From Lachnospiraceae bacterium (GTDB lineage Bacteria > Bacillota > Clostridia > Lachnospirales > Lachnospiraceae), in contig SVFO01000005.1 in the NCBI GenBank assembly GCA_015056795.1, positions 92,748 through 156,747 on the forward strand: a stretch of 64,000 bases of DNA, read 5' to 3'. Below the pieces are notes generated by a model that was not told the DNA's origin, did no database searches, and saw only the letters and a list, made by a program, of their open reading frames with translations. Made by a program: the position numbers and the translations under genes. Shown here piece by piece: positions 1 through 8,868 of this stretch; position 1 is the first letter of the stretch, and each line of letters begins with the position of its first letter.

Positions 1-1155
1 GTGGACGTGGTGACGCTTGCCATGAACATGATGACCCACGGCGTGGACAGTAAACTGGACTTCTCCCATATCATGGACATACGTGCAAAGTATGAGAAGT
101 TCACGGGCATGAAGGTTCACGAGAGAACCCCCTATGCCGGAGACCTTGTATTTACGGCTTTTTCCGGCTCCCATCAGGATGCCATCAGTAAGGGCATGCA
201 GTGGAGACAGGACGGAAAGAGCGGCAAGCGCTGGGACGTTCCTTATCTGCCCATCGACCCGACCGACCTTGGCCGTGAGTATGAGTCCGACGTCATCCGC
301 ATCAATTCCGTATCTGGTAAGGGCGGCGTGGCATTTGTGTTAAAGCAGCAGTTTGGTTTCTCCCTGCCGCTTGCCATGCGCGAGGAGGTTGGTTACCTCA
401 TCAAGGGCGTGTCTGACAGAAGGCATCAGGAGCTTCCTCCGAAGGAGATTTATCGGATCTTTGAGGAGACCTACATTCAGCCTAGGAATGTCTTTAACAT
501 TCCGGAGTGCCACTTTAAGCAGGAGAATGGCATTCAGGCAGAGGTTACCGTAGATCAAAACGGCGCGCGCCGCGTGATTAGTACCAGCGGTAATGGCCGT
601 CTCGATGCCGTGAGCAATGCGATCAAGACCTACTTTGGCATTACCTACGAGCTTTCCGTTTATGAAGAGCACGCCATTTCCAAGGGATCTTCCTCCAAGG
701 CAGCCGCTTACGTTGGCATCCTTTCCGAGGGCAAGTTCTATTGGGGCGTTGGCGTGGATGAGGATATCATTAAGGCTTCCATCGCGGCACTGGTTTCCGC
801 GACGAACAAGCTGACCGCAGAGCAGCACGTGACACAGGGACGCGACGAGAGAACCGTCGAGATCATCAGCTATGTGCAAAAGCACTATGCGGACGTAACG
901 CTTGAGAGCCTTTCTGAGTATTGTCATCTGTCTGGCCCTTATCTCTCCAAGTTCATCAAGGAGAAGACGGGTAAGACCTTCCAGGATGTTGTCCGCGAGC
1001 AGCGCATGAAGAAGGCCCGCCTGCTCTTAAAGGAGTCCGACCAGACGGTGGAGAGTGTTTCCGAGGCCGTTGGCTATGAGAATGTGGAGCATTTCAATCG
1101 TCTCTTCAAGAAAGCATATGGCGTGACGCCGCTGCAATTTAAAAAGCAGAGATAA
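1..1155 (+). CDS. leuA: 2-isopropylmalate synthase C-terminal part fused to an AraC-type HTH domain (5' partial)
   Basis: The frame is open from the first base, so the N-terminal part of the barrel lies outside the window. Residues 1-170 match the end of the catalytic and linker region of type-2 (yeast/actinobacterial-like) alpha-isopropylmalate synthase (HERTPYAGDLVFTAFSGSHQ, VPYLPIDPTDLGR, INSVSGKGGVAFVL). Residues 178-270 match the leucine-binding regulatory domain (STSGNGRLDAVSNA, WGVGVDEDIIKASIAALVSA). The usual protein ends there, but residues 283-384 continue in frame as a complete AraC/XylS DNA-binding domain with two helix-turn-helix units (YLSKFIKEKTGKTF, VSEAVGYENVEHFNRLFKKA). LeuA makes the first committed step of leucine synthesis and is inhibited by leucine. 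The fusion suggests the enzyme may also bind DNA; that is inference. A terminator follows directly. Confidence 0.9.
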   Translation: MDVVTLAMNMMTHGVDSKLDFSHIMDIRAKYEKFTGMKVHERTPYAGDLVFTAFSGSHQDAISKGMQWRQDGKSGKRWDVPYLPIDPTDLGREYESDVIRINSVSGKGGVAFVLKQQFGFSLPLAMREEVGYLIKGVSDRRHQELPPKEIYRIFEETYIQPRNVFNIPECHFKQENGIQAEVTVDQNGARRVISTSGNGRLDAVSNAIKTYFGITYELSVYEEHAISKGSSSKAAAYVGILSEGKFYWGVGVDEDIIKASIAALVSATNKLTAEQHVTQGRDERTVEIISYVQKHYADVTLESLSEYCHLSGPYLSKFIKEKTGKTFQDVVREQRMKKARLLLKESDQTVESVSEAVGYENVEHFNRLFKKAYGVTPLQFKKQR

Positions 1156-1194
1156 CGTTTTCTCGTGACCACAAAAGTGATTTTTTGTAAGAAA

Positions 1195-1240
1195 AAAGCC
1201 CTTTCTCAGGTGAAATTTACGTGAAAGGGCTTTATTTTTT
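1195..1240 (+). terminator. Rho-independent terminator after leuA fusion gene
   Basis: Perfect 11-bp inverted repeat AAAGCCCTTTC / GAAAGGGCTTT (1195-1205 and 1223-1233) followed by a T-run to 1240. Confidence 0.9.
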
Positions 1241-1302
1241 TGATAGAATGGGATAGAATGTTTTTATTCTGGGATTTACCAACAAGGAAGGAGACATGTA
1301 TT

Positions 1303-2940
1303 ATGTCTAAGGAAGTAAAAAAGAATGCAGCCGCCGAGGAGGAAAAGGCGGAGAAGGTCGTAACAAAATATGACCTGAAGGTGCAAAGAAGAAAAGCGGA
1401 AAAGGAAAAGGAGAAAAGGACGAAGGACATAACGACGGCCGTTAGTGTCATCATTCTGTTGGCGCTGGCTGCTTTTGTGCTTTCCTTCCCGATTCGTACC
1501 TATCTTAGCCTGCACAAGGCTTATATCAAGGTGGGAAACGAGGATATCACGAAGGTAGAATTTGATTATTCCTACTGGACGGTCGTGAATAATTATGTAA
1601 ACAGCTATTCTCAGTATTTAAGCTGGTTTGGCCTTGATGTCACGAAGGATCTCGCATCCCAGTCCTATGACGGAACCCGTTCCTGGAAGGATTATTTCGA
1701 AGAGATGACCGTGAATACCCTGCGTCAGAACAAGGCACTGAAGGCAGATGCGCAGGCAAAGGGCTTTACCAAGGACGTAACGGAGGATTATCATCGCATC
1801 CTTGAGCAGCAGAAGGCAAATGCGAAGGCATCAGGAATTTCCTTAAATAAATACCTGCAGCAGAATTTCGGTTCCTATGCAACCGAGGCAAGAATTAAGC
1901 CCTTCCTGGAGGAGGCACTGTTTGTAAATGCATATCTTAAGAAGCTTTCTGATGACAATACGCCTGCTGAGGCGGAGGTTCAGGCGAAGTACGAGGAGGA
2001 TCCTAAGAGCTATGACAGCGTAGATTATCGGATTCAACAGTTTGACGCCGTGCTTCCTACCGAGCCCACGGAGCTTGCAGATCCCGTGGAGGAGTCTGAG
2101 GACGGTACGAAGAGCGAGGAGACTACCTATACGCCTTCCGAGGCTGAGATTCAGAAGGCAATGGATGACGCGAGGGAGCTTGCAACGGCGGCGATTGCAA
2201 CCGTAAAGACCGAGGGAGAGCAGGTTGTTGGCATTTCCTATGCATCCGCAAATAATACGATTCGCGACTGGCTGTTTGACGATGCGAGAAAGGCTGGGAA
2301 CACCACGGTTCTTGAGGACACGAGCTCACATATCGTTTATGCCGTGGCATTTGAGAAGAAATATCGCGATGAGACGCCTACGGCGGATGTTCGTATCATG
2401 GTAGCCGATACGCAGGAGCAGGCGCAGGAGGTTTATAATACTTGGAATGGCAATGGTGCAACTGAGGAGAATTTCATTGATCTTTGCAATGGCAAGTATG
2501 CAGAGTTAGCCGTGGCAGAGGATGGACTTTTGCAGGGCATTACTAAGAATGAAGATCTCTATGAGGAGCTGCTTGACTGGATCTATGCGGAGGGACGTAA
2601 GACGGGTGATTGCGAGGTTATAAACGTTCCTGACGTGGCAAGCTTTGTGATTTATTATGTTGGAGAATCGAAGCCGGCATGGTATCACACGATTGAGAAC
2701 GATCTTCGCAGTACGGCAGTCAATGACTATATTGAGCAGATCAAGGAGACCGTTCAGGTATCTGATCCTGATAAGAATTTGAATTACCTGATCATCGAGG
2801 AAGAGGAATCCAAGGCAGCAGCCGAGAGTGCAGCGGCAGAAAGTGAAGCAGCGGAGAATTCCGATGCGCAGAGTAGTGAAGCAGAGAGCACTGAGGGCGA
2901 AGAGGGTTCTTCTGCATCGGACGAAAGCGCAGCAGAGTAA
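1303..2940 (+). CDS. Membrane-anchored SurA/PrsA-like foldase (peptidylprolyl isomerase family)
   Basis: 545 residues from the ATG at 1303, which has AAGGAAGGAG just upstream; the open frame begins earlier but without a ribosome site. The first ~45 residues are lysine- and glutamate-rich and cytoplasmic, followed by one membrane segment (TTAVSVIILLALAAFVLSFP) with no cleavage site, so the protein is probably anchored with its bulk outside. Residues ~75-230 resemble the SurA N-terminal chaperone domain of PpiC-type foldases (VGNEDITKVEFDYSYW). The middle has a parvulin-like layout, but I cannot confirm catalytic residues. The last ~45 residues are Glu/Ser/Ala-rich low complexity. Likely role is folding of exported proteins. 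It stands alone between two terminators. Confidence 0.65.
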   Translation: MSKEVKKNAAAEEEKAEKVVTKYDLKVQRRKAEKEKEKRTKDITTAVSVIILLALAAFVLSFPIRTYLSLHKAYIKVGNEDITKVEFDYSYWTVVNNYVNSYSQYLSWFGLDVTKDLASQSYDGTRSWKDYFEEMTVNTLRQNKALKADAQAKGFTKDVTEDYHRILEQQKANAKASGISLNKYLQQNFGSYATEARIKPFLEEALFVNAYLKKLSDDNTPAEAEVQAKYEEDPKSYDSVDYRIQQFDAVLPTEPTELADPVEESEDGTKSEETTYTPSEAEIQKAMDDARELATAAIATVKTEGEQVVGISYASANNTIRDWLFDDARKAGNTTVLEDTSSHIVYAVAFEKKYRDETPTADVRIMVADTQEQAQEVYNTWNGNGATEENFIDLCNGKYAELAVAEDGLLQGITKNEDLYEELLDWIYAEGRKTGDCEVINVPDVASFVIYYVGESKPAWYHTIENDLRSTAVNDYIEQIKETVQVSDPDKNLNYLIIEEEESKAAAESAAAESEAAENSDAQSSEAESTEGEEGSSASDESAAE

Positions 2941-2971
2941 TTGTTACAACCAACATTTTCAAAACCTAAGC

Positions 2972-3006
2972 GGGGAGGTGCAGCTTCAGCACCTCCCCAT
3001 TTTTTG
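2972..3006 (+). terminator. Rho-independent terminator after foldase gene
   Basis: 10-bp perfect stem GGGGAGGTGC / GCACCTCCCC (2972-2981, 2989-2998) followed by ATTTTTT. Confidence 0.93.
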
Positions 3007-3210
3007 TAGCGAGGAAAGGAAACAAGCGACTGCGAAGCAGGCATTTGTTTCCTACCGAGCTCAAGCGCGTGGAAATCTGCGATTTCCAGGCTAAGCACGA
3101 AATAAAATCAGAAGCTGCGAAGCAGCGGCAGATGCCGAAGGCAGCTGGATTTTATGAGTAAAAGAGGAAAGGAAACAAGCGACGCCGAATTTTATGAGTG
3201 AAGAGGTAAC
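3007..3210. repeat. Structured interspersed repeat, diverged copy of the 120-bp unit
   Basis: Starts right after a terminator with TAGCGAGGAAAGGAAAC and contains the same modules as the tandem copies at 9826-10103: a hairpin with CTGCGAAGCAG at its core, then an ATAAAATC/GATTTTAT outer stem enclosing GCTGCGAAGCAGC and TGCCGAAGGCA mini-hairpins. It has an extra hairpin (GGAAATCTGCGATTTCC) inserted and a partial second unit at 3168-3208. The first stem differs from the other copies at paired positions (AAACAA/TTGTTT here, AACCAA/TTGGTT there), so the pairing is kept. Confidence 0.85.
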
Positions 3211-3294
3211 AAAAAGACTTGACGATGCTCTTCTCTTTTGTTTATAGTGAAGATACGATGCTGTTTGGTTTATGGATGGAAAGGTTAAATACGA

Positions 3295-4110
3295 ATGAAT
3301 AGAGATGATGAAAGGGTACTGGTGCTGGACATTGACGGCACGCTTACCAATTCGGAAAAGCAAATTACGCCTGACACGAAGGCAGGGATTCAAGCAATAT
3401 TACGTCGGGGGCATAAGGTAATTCTGGCTTCCGGTCGGCCGACGCCAGGAATGCGGCGCTATGAAAAGGAGCTGGAGCTGGAAAAGTATGGCGGATATCT
3501 GCTGTCCTTTAACGGGGGTCGAATCATTGAATGCCGCAGCGGAGAGATTGTTTACCAGCGGCTTTTGTCACTGAGCGTGCTGCCCAACCTATATCATTTT
3601 GCGAAGGAGCACGGGTGTGGTTTGATTACCTATCTGGGAGATACCGTGATCTCAGCGTTTGAGCCGGATGAATACGTAAAGCTGGAGGCAAGGATCAACG
3701 GACTTCCGATTCGCGTGGTGGAGAATTTCCTGGAGTTTGTGGATTTCGACATCAATAAGTGCCTTGTGACGGCGCCGCCTGAGGTCGCACCAGGGTATGA
3801 AAAAGAATTGCGGGAGCTGTATCAGGGAATCGCCAGTGTCTATCGATCCGAGGCATTTTTCATTGAGATTATGCCTGAGAACGTTGATAAGGCGTCCTCT
3901 CTGGATCGTATGCTGGAAAGCATTGGCTTGACGAGGGAGAATGCAATTTGCTGCGGCGATGGCTTTAATGACATTTCCATGATCAAGTACGCGGGACTCG
4001 GCGTTGCCATGGGAAATGCGAAGCCGGAGGTCAAGGAGGCCGCTGACTATGTGACCGCGACCAACGACGAGGACGGTATCGTTGAAGTCATCCAGAAGTT
4101 TGTGCCATGA
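3295..4110 (+). CDS. Cof-type HAD-IIB family phosphatase
   Basis: 271 residues. HAD motif I is at the N-terminus (LVLDIDGTLTNSEKQI, nucleophile and acid/base Asp), motif II is ILASGRP, the conserved Lys falls in the region before the C-terminal block, and motif III/IV is CCGDGFNDISMIKYAG with the later GVAMGNA. The central ~100 residues are the IIB cap that sets substrate choice. Family members dephosphorylate sugar phosphates, FMN or pyridoxal phosphate in the cytosol; the substrate here cannot be read from sequence. Length is normal. The following CCA gene is on the same strand about 110 bp downstream with no terminator seen between. Confidence 0.88.
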   Translation: MNRDDERVLVLDIDGTLTNSEKQITPDTKAGIQAILRRGHKVILASGRPTPGMRRYEKELELEKYGGYLLSFNGGRIIECRSGEIVYQRLLSLSVLPNLYHFAKEHGCGLITYLGDTVISAFEPDEYVKLEARINGLPIRVVENFLEFVDFDINKCLVTAPPEVAPGYEKELRELYQGIASVYRSEAFFIEIMPENVDKASSLDRMLESIGLTRENAICCGDGFNDISMIKYAGLGVAMGNAKPEVKEAADYVTATNDEDGIVEVIQKFVP

Positions 4111-4221
4111 GAAATTCCTGATCAAGCAATATGGCAATAGAAGTTTATTGGAAACAGATCAAAAAAGTGGTTGGCCTGAGAAAATAGTTTGGAAGAGTAT
4201 ATAGAGCGGGTAAAGTATTTT

Positions 4222-5598
4222 ATGAATTTAAAGTCTGTAGTTATTGAAATTCCAGAAGGCGCGAGAGAGGTTTTGGAGACGCTGCATGGTGCAGGATATG
4301 AGGCCTATGTGGTTGGCGGATGCGTGCGAGATTCGATTTTGGGGCGGAAGCCGCAGGATTGGGACGTCACGACCTCAGCGCGACCAGAGGAGGTCAAGGC
4401 GCTGTTTCGCAGGACGATTGACACGGGAATTCAGCATGGAACGGTCACGATTATGATCGGCAATGAGGGCTTCGAGGTCACGACCTATCGAATTGACGGG
4501 AAATATGAGGACAGCCGTCATCCCAGCGAGGTCATTTTTACCCCGAGCCTGGAGGAGGACCTAAAGCGCAGGGATTTTACGATCAATGCGATGGCATATA
4601 ATGACAAGGAGGGTCTGGTGGATCTCTTTGGTGGCATGGAGGACATCGAAAAAAAGATGATTCGCTGCGTGGGAGATCCGAAGGCGAGGTTCGGAGAGGA
4701 TGCACTTCGCATCATGCGCGCCGTGCGATTTTCCGCGCAGCTTGGATATGAAATTGATGAGAAGACCAAGGAGGCAATTCAGGAGCTGGCCCCGACGCTG
4801 AAGAACATCAGCGCGGAGCGGATTCAGACGGAGCTGGTAAAGCTCGTGGTTTCTGACCATCCTGAGTATCTGAAAATTGCCTATGAGACAGGGATTACGA
4901 AGGTGGTGCTGCCGGAATTTGACCTCATGATGGAGACGCCGCAGCGGCATGCCCACCATTGCTATAACGTGGGGGAGCATTCCCTGGTATCCATGACCCA
5001 TGTTCCGGCAAATAAGGTTCTGCGCCTGACCATGCTTTTTCATGACCTTGGAAAGCCGGCGTGTCTAACCGTGGATGAAGAGGGAATTACCCATTTTTAT
5101 GGGCATCCAAAGGTGAGTGAAGAAATTGCGCGAAAGATTATGCGGAGACTTAAGTTTGATAACGATACGACAGAGCTTGTATGCAAGCTGGTGAAATATC
5201 ATGATTACGGCAATGAGGATGCGCCAGATCAAAGGGCGATGCGACGAGCCTTGAACAAGATTGGTGAGGATGCCTTTCCCATCATGTTTGACGTTTGGCG
5301 GGCGGACATTTTGGCGCAGAGTGAGTATAAGCGCGAGGAAAAGCTGGCGCGTGCTTGGCAATGGCAGCAGTACTATGAGGCCATCATGGAGCAGCATGAG
5401 TGCGTGAGCTTAAAGGACCTGGCCATCAACGGAAGTGACCTGATCCAGCTGGGAATGAAGCCGGGGCGTGAGCTGGGAAGCTGCCTGCAGGCTCTTTTAG
5501 AGGAGGTTTTAGAGGAGCCAGCTCGCAACACGAAGGAATACTTGACGGAGCAAGCGAGACAGCGGATAAAGGGGCAGATGCCTGAGAAAATGAAATGA
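4222..5598 (+). CDS. cca: CCA-adding tRNA nucleotidyltransferase (class II, with HD domain)
   Basis: 458 residues from ATG 4222; an in-frame TTG at 4189 would add eleven residues with no better ribosome site. The head domain shows the class II poly(A)-polymerase-like signature (YVVGGCVRDSILGRKPQDWD with the two metal-binding Asp), followed by EDLKRRDFTINAMAY and EDALRIMRAVRF. A central HD domain is visible (LTMLFHDLGKPACLT, VKYHDYGN). The enzyme adds or repairs the 3' CCA of tRNAs. This matters here because the tRNA-Tyr and tRNA-Leu genes at 26.7-26.9 kb do not encode CCA. The HD domain is typical of clostridial and gammaproteobacterial CCA enzymes. Confidence 0.95.
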   Translation: MNLKSVVIEIPEGAREVLETLHGAGYEAYVVGGCVRDSILGRKPQDWDVTTSARPEEVKALFRRTIDTGIQHGTVTIMIGNEGFEVTTYRIDGKYEDSRHPSEVIFTPSLEEDLKRRDFTINAMAYNDKEGLVDLFGGMEDIEKKMIRCVGDPKARFGEDALRIMRAVRFSAQLGYEIDEKTKEAIQELAPTLKNISAERIQTELVKLVVSDHPEYLKIAYETGITKVVLPEFDLMMETPQRHAHHCYNVGEHSLVSMTHVPANKVLRLTMLFHDLGKPACLTVDEEGITHFYGHPKVSEEIARKIMRRLKFDNDTTELVCKLVKYHDYGNEDAPDQRAMRRALNKIGEDAFPIMFDVWRADILAQSEYKREEKLARAWQWQQYYEAIMEQHECVSLKDLAINGSDLIQLGMKPGRELGSCLQALLEEVLEEPARNTKEYLTEQARQRIKGQMPEKMK

Positions 5599-5818
5599 TT
5601 GGCAGATGAGGCGGAAGCCTGAGAAGGGAAAAAGACCGATAGAAGAGATGGATGTCTGAGTAAGGATTTGATAAAGAGCTTCATCTTGGCATAAAACCAT
5701 CCTTTGATTCATAAGTTTAGGTGTGACCCGAAGGAAAGCTTAGAAGTCGCGGTGCGGATAGTAATCGCGATTCATGAGAAATCACTTCGATCACAGTCTA
5801 GGAATCGGAGGATGGAGC

Positions 5819-7012
5819 ATGAATGACAGGGCTGTCAGTTTGTTGGACCAATATGAAATAGAGGTGGCAGGAACCCGTAAGGGACGGGGGGCGATCCTAT
5901 GTGACACCGACAGGGGCACCCTGATTTTTAAGGAATATGCGGGAAGTCCGCAGCATCTGCGCGTGCAGGATCGACTTCTTCGAACCATTGCGGAGAAGGG
6001 TCTCGTTGAGGCAGAGCAGCTTCTTCCAACGAAGGAGGGCGAGTTTTCCGTTAAGGATCATGACGGGGTTTCGTATATATTAAAGACCTATCGCGAGGGG
6101 CGGGAGTGCAATATCCGTGAGCCCGAGGAATGCCTTGCGGCAGTAAGGCAGCTCGCGAAGCTCCATTTAAGCACGCAGGAGGGGCTAACCTCGGAACCGT
6201 GGGAAGGAAGGAAATCGCCGACGGATGAATGGTTGCAGGAAGAGCAGCCGAAGGATATCGCAGTCCTATCGAACGGAGGAATGGAACCAGAGGATGCAAG
6301 AGCTATGGCAGATGCAGGAATGGAGACGGAGGATGCCAGGATCAGGTCGGATATCCAATCAGGGCAAGAGAACCTCGAGGCCAAAGGAAATGCCGTGCGA
6401 AAGGATGAAGCCAAGGCTGAGCTGGCACCAGTGGATGTCATGGCGGAGTATGAAAAGCGCAATCGGGAGCTTCGACGTATTCGAAAGTTTTTGCTGGGGC
6501 GCAGCCAAAAGACCTGGTTTGAGATTTCTTTATTAGGGTGTTTTGATCGGTTTTATGATCAGGCGAAGGAAGCCCAGGAGGGCTGGAAGGCCTATCAAAA
6601 CGCGGCGCAGCGAGAGGATCGGCTTGCATATTGTCATGGCGATTACCAATATCACAACATCCTTTTGGATCAAAAGGCCTGGTACCTGATTAATTTTGAG
6701 CGATGCATCAAGGATGATCCCGTGCGAGACCTGCACTTGCTACTTCGTAAGCTTTTGGAAAAGAGTGGCTGGTCCGCGCAGCTTGGCGAGAAGCTTCTTC
6801 GTGAGTATGAAAGAATCAGGCCCCTTTCGGCGATCAGTAAAATCGACCTGTATTACCGACTTTCCTATCCTGAGAAGTTTTGGAAGATCGCGAATTTTTA
6901 TTATAATTCGGGGAAAGCCTGGATCCCTGGAAAGAATCTGGAAAAATTAGAGAAATTACTGTCGCAGGAAACTGAAAAGAAAGCATTTCTTGAGACCGTC
7001 TTCCGAGTTTAA
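5819..7012 (+). CDS. CotS-like spore coat protein (kinase-fold)
   Basis: 397 residues from ATG 5819, preceded by GGAGGATGG; an upstream in-frame ATG at 5774 lacks a ribosome site. The protein has the aminoglycoside-phosphotransferase/CotS fold: a glycine-rich N-terminal lobe (GAILCDTDRGTLIFKEY), the HGDYQYHNILL catalytic-loop-like motif at about residues 275-285, and a C-terminal CotS-type end (YYRLSYPEKFWKIANFYYNS). Family members sit in the spore coat of Bacillus and clostridia. An acidic/polar insertion around residues 150-215 with a near-repeat (GMEPEDARAMADAGMETEDA) is not typical. A terminator overlaps the end. Confidence 0.85.
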   Translation: MNDRAVSLLDQYEIEVAGTRKGRGAILCDTDRGTLIFKEYAGSPQHLRVQDRLLRTIAEKGLVEAEQLLPTKEGEFSVKDHDGVSYILKTYREGRECNIREPEECLAAVRQLAKLHLSTQEGLTSEPWEGRKSPTDEWLQEEQPKDIAVLSNGGMEPEDARAMADAGMETEDARIRSDIQSGQENLEAKGNAVRKDEAKAELAPVDVMAEYEKRNRELRRIRKFLLGRSQKTWFEISLLGCFDRFYDQAKEAQEGWKAYQNAAQREDRLAYCHGDYQYHNILLDQKAWYLINFERCIKDDPVRDLHLLLRKLLEKSGWSAQLGEKLLREYERIRPLSAISKIDLYYRLSYPEKFWKIANFYYNSGKAWIPGKNLEKLEKLLSQETEKKAFLETVFRV

Positions 7013-7028
7013 GGAAGGCGGCCTTTTT
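6996..7028 (+). terminator. Rho-independent terminator overlapping the cotS-like stop codon
   Basis: Stem CCGTCTTCC / GGAAGGCGG (6996-7004, 7013-7021, one G-T pair) followed by CCTTTTT. Confidence 0.85.
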
Positions 7029-7090
7029 ATTGTGATAGTCGTGAATATATGATATTATTATTCCATGCGAGACCAACGGAGGAGCCAGTC

Positions 7091-7840
7091 ATGAAAGAAA
7101 CAAAGTATGATAAAGAATTGATGGAAAAGGATCCATTGTTTGCGATCCATAAGTTTTCTTTGCCACACATAGGCGAAGAGTATGAGAAATTTCGTATTTT
7201 ACATGTGGGTGAAAGTAACTACTTAGGGCAGGATGCTGAAACAGAATCTGATCAGTTTGGGATTCCTTTTTTTGCGGAAAAATGGTGGAATACGGAATAT
7301 ACCATGGAAGAACTGATGAGAGTATACCCGGAGACATGCTGGGATGGTGATTGGACTAGAAACGTGATTAAGGAATTTGGAACCGGGCTCTCAGATTTCT
7401 TCGATATTTACAAGGCCATGGGAACGGCCTTGTTGAAATTGAAATTTCCGGAAGTGGAACCGTCTGAAAAAAATATTCGGGAGTATTATTATAAATATTT
7501 TGCTTTTACGGATTATTATAAAATGCCTTCCCTCTATAAGGGAAAAGCTTTTAACATAAGCTTAAACGTAGGAAGAAAAAAGTTGTCTGAGGAAGAAAAC
7601 AAAAAATATCCCTCAAGAGAATTCAATAGGAATAATAAGGCGCAGGCACAATTGGCATTGGATACGGTAATCGAGGTGCTTGATCCTAAAGTGGTTTTGG
7701 TGACGTCTTCTCTGGCAATGCATGCTTACCAAGGAAAATACAAGGACAGGTTTCTTCATGTCCATCATCCGAGCAGTCGTAGATTCGGGTATTTTAAGCA
7801 AGAGGATCTAGAAAATGAACTAAAAAAAGCATTGCAGTAA
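7091..7840 (+). CDS. Uncharacterised protein with uracil-DNA-glycosylase-like fold (1)
   Basis: 249 residues from ATG 7091 (GGAGGAGCCAGTC upstream). No named family is recognised with certainty. Two motifs resemble the UDG superfamily: an N-terminal ILHVGESNYLG strand-turn where UDGs carry the GxxP water-activating loop, and a C-terminal HVHHPSSRR where UDGs carry the HPS DNA-minor-groove motif; VVLVTSSLAMHAY before it matches the usual buried strand. Base composition turns AT-rich compared with the cotS-like gene upstream. Its neighbour at 7958 has the same kind of motif. It could be a nucleic-acid-processing enzyme in an accessory patch; catalytic activity is not established. Confidence 0.55.
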   Translation: MKETKYDKELMEKDPLFAIHKFSLPHIGEEYEKFRILHVGESNYLGQDAETESDQFGIPFFAEKWWNTEYTMEELMRVYPETCWDGDWTRNVIKEFGTGLSDFFDIYKAMGTALLKLKFPEVEPSEKNIREYYYKYFAFTDYYKMPSLYKGKAFNISLNVGRKKLSEEENKKYPSREFNRNNKAQAQLALDTVIEVLDPKVVLVTSSLAMHAYQGKYKDRFLHVHHPSSRRFGYFKQEDLENELKKALQ

Positions 7841-7957
7841 AACGAAAAAATTATTGAAACATACTAAGAAAAGTGTATTAGCGAAGTTTACATTTATAAA
7901 AGGAAAAGTTTATGTCATTTGTTTGCGAAACAGATTAATAAAGGAGAGTATGGATAA

Positions 7958-8731
7958 ATGAATAAATATCAGGAATTAACTATCAATGGATTAAAAGAAG
8001 GATTAAAAAAACAATGGGATTTTATGAATTCACTTTCTACTGGTTTTTTTATTTCAGATGATGATACGAATCCGGAAGATTGTGTTTTAACTATCGGTCT
8101 TAATCCGGCAGGAGACAGTATAAATGCTGATGACGAAAGAAATCAACGGTTATACTTATTTTCAGTTGACGATGATTTAGCAATCGATAGTTATGCTGAA
8201 GAAAAACAAGGGCGCATTGTAAATAATGGCTATTATCGCAAAATTATGAAAATTGTTGATCATACTGTTGGAAAAGGACGGTGGCCATGGAGCAAGGAAT
8301 CATGGGCAGTATTGGAAAAGCAAATAGATTCAGACGCATTGCTAAACCATAATAAATTGAATATTAAAAAACAATATGACCGGGATCAGAAGAGAAAAAT
8401 TACGGTTTATCACGGAGATATGTTTTATGTGCATAAAACTGATTCGACAGAAATTGAAATGAAGAAAAATTGGGATGGAGTTGAGTATTGTAAAAAAATG
8501 TTAAGTTATCATATGGATGACTTAAAGGCACATAATAAAAGTATTAAGTATGTTTACATTCCAAATAAGAAAATTTCGAACTGGCTTGCAGTAGGAAAAG
8601 AATATGTCATGTTAGACGATGGTACTTATGTATTTTTAAGTGAACAGCCAACTGCTAGCTGGTGGAATAGACATCAAAGGGACGTAAAAGACCCCGAGAC
8701 TATCAATAGAATCTTAAATCATGTGTTGTAA
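7958..8731 (+). CDS. Uncharacterised protein with uracil-DNA-glycosylase-like motif (2)
   Basis: 257 residues, AGGAGAG ribosome site before ATG 7958. An N-terminal VLTIGLNPAGDS segment resembles the first active-site loop of UDG-superfamily proteins; the C-terminal HxS-type motif is unclear (QPTASWWNRHQR). The coding sequence is visibly AT-rich (codons such as AAA, ATT, TTA), unlike the core genes upstream, which suggests transfer. It is 117 bp downstream of a second UDG-like gene and just upstream of an HTH regulator, so the three may form one accessory module. Function is unknown. Confidence 0.5.
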   Translation: MNKYQELTINGLKEGLKKQWDFMNSLSTGFFISDDDTNPEDCVLTIGLNPAGDSINADDERNQRLYLFSVDDDLAIDSYAEEKQGRIVNNGYYRKIMKIVDHTVGKGRWPWSKESWAVLEKQIDSDALLNHNKLNIKKQYDRDQKRKITVYHGDMFYVHKTDSTEIEMKKNWDGVEYCKKMLSYHMDDLKAHNKSIKYVYIPNKKISNWLAVGKEYVMLDDGTYVFLSEQPTASWWNRHQRDVKDPETINRILNHVL

Positions 8732-8793
8732 ATGATGAATAGTATATAATCATATAATCATGCAAGAAAATTGCAAAAAGTCAAAATGTTTTG

Positions 8794-8822
8794 TTGACAA
8801 GCCTAGGCTTTCACGTTAATGT
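8794..8822 (+). promoter_or_regulatory. Sigma-A promoter with a 10-bp palindrome in the spacer
   Basis: TTGACA (8794-8799), 17-bp spacer, TAATGT (8817-8822). The spacer begins with the perfect palindrome AGCCTAGGCT (8800-8809), a likely operator for a dimeric regulator, perhaps the HTH protein encoded directly downstream. Confidence 0.75.
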
Positions 8823-8868
8823 AAAGGTTGAAGGGCGTATGGAGATAAGCTTACGTGAGGTGAAGGCA

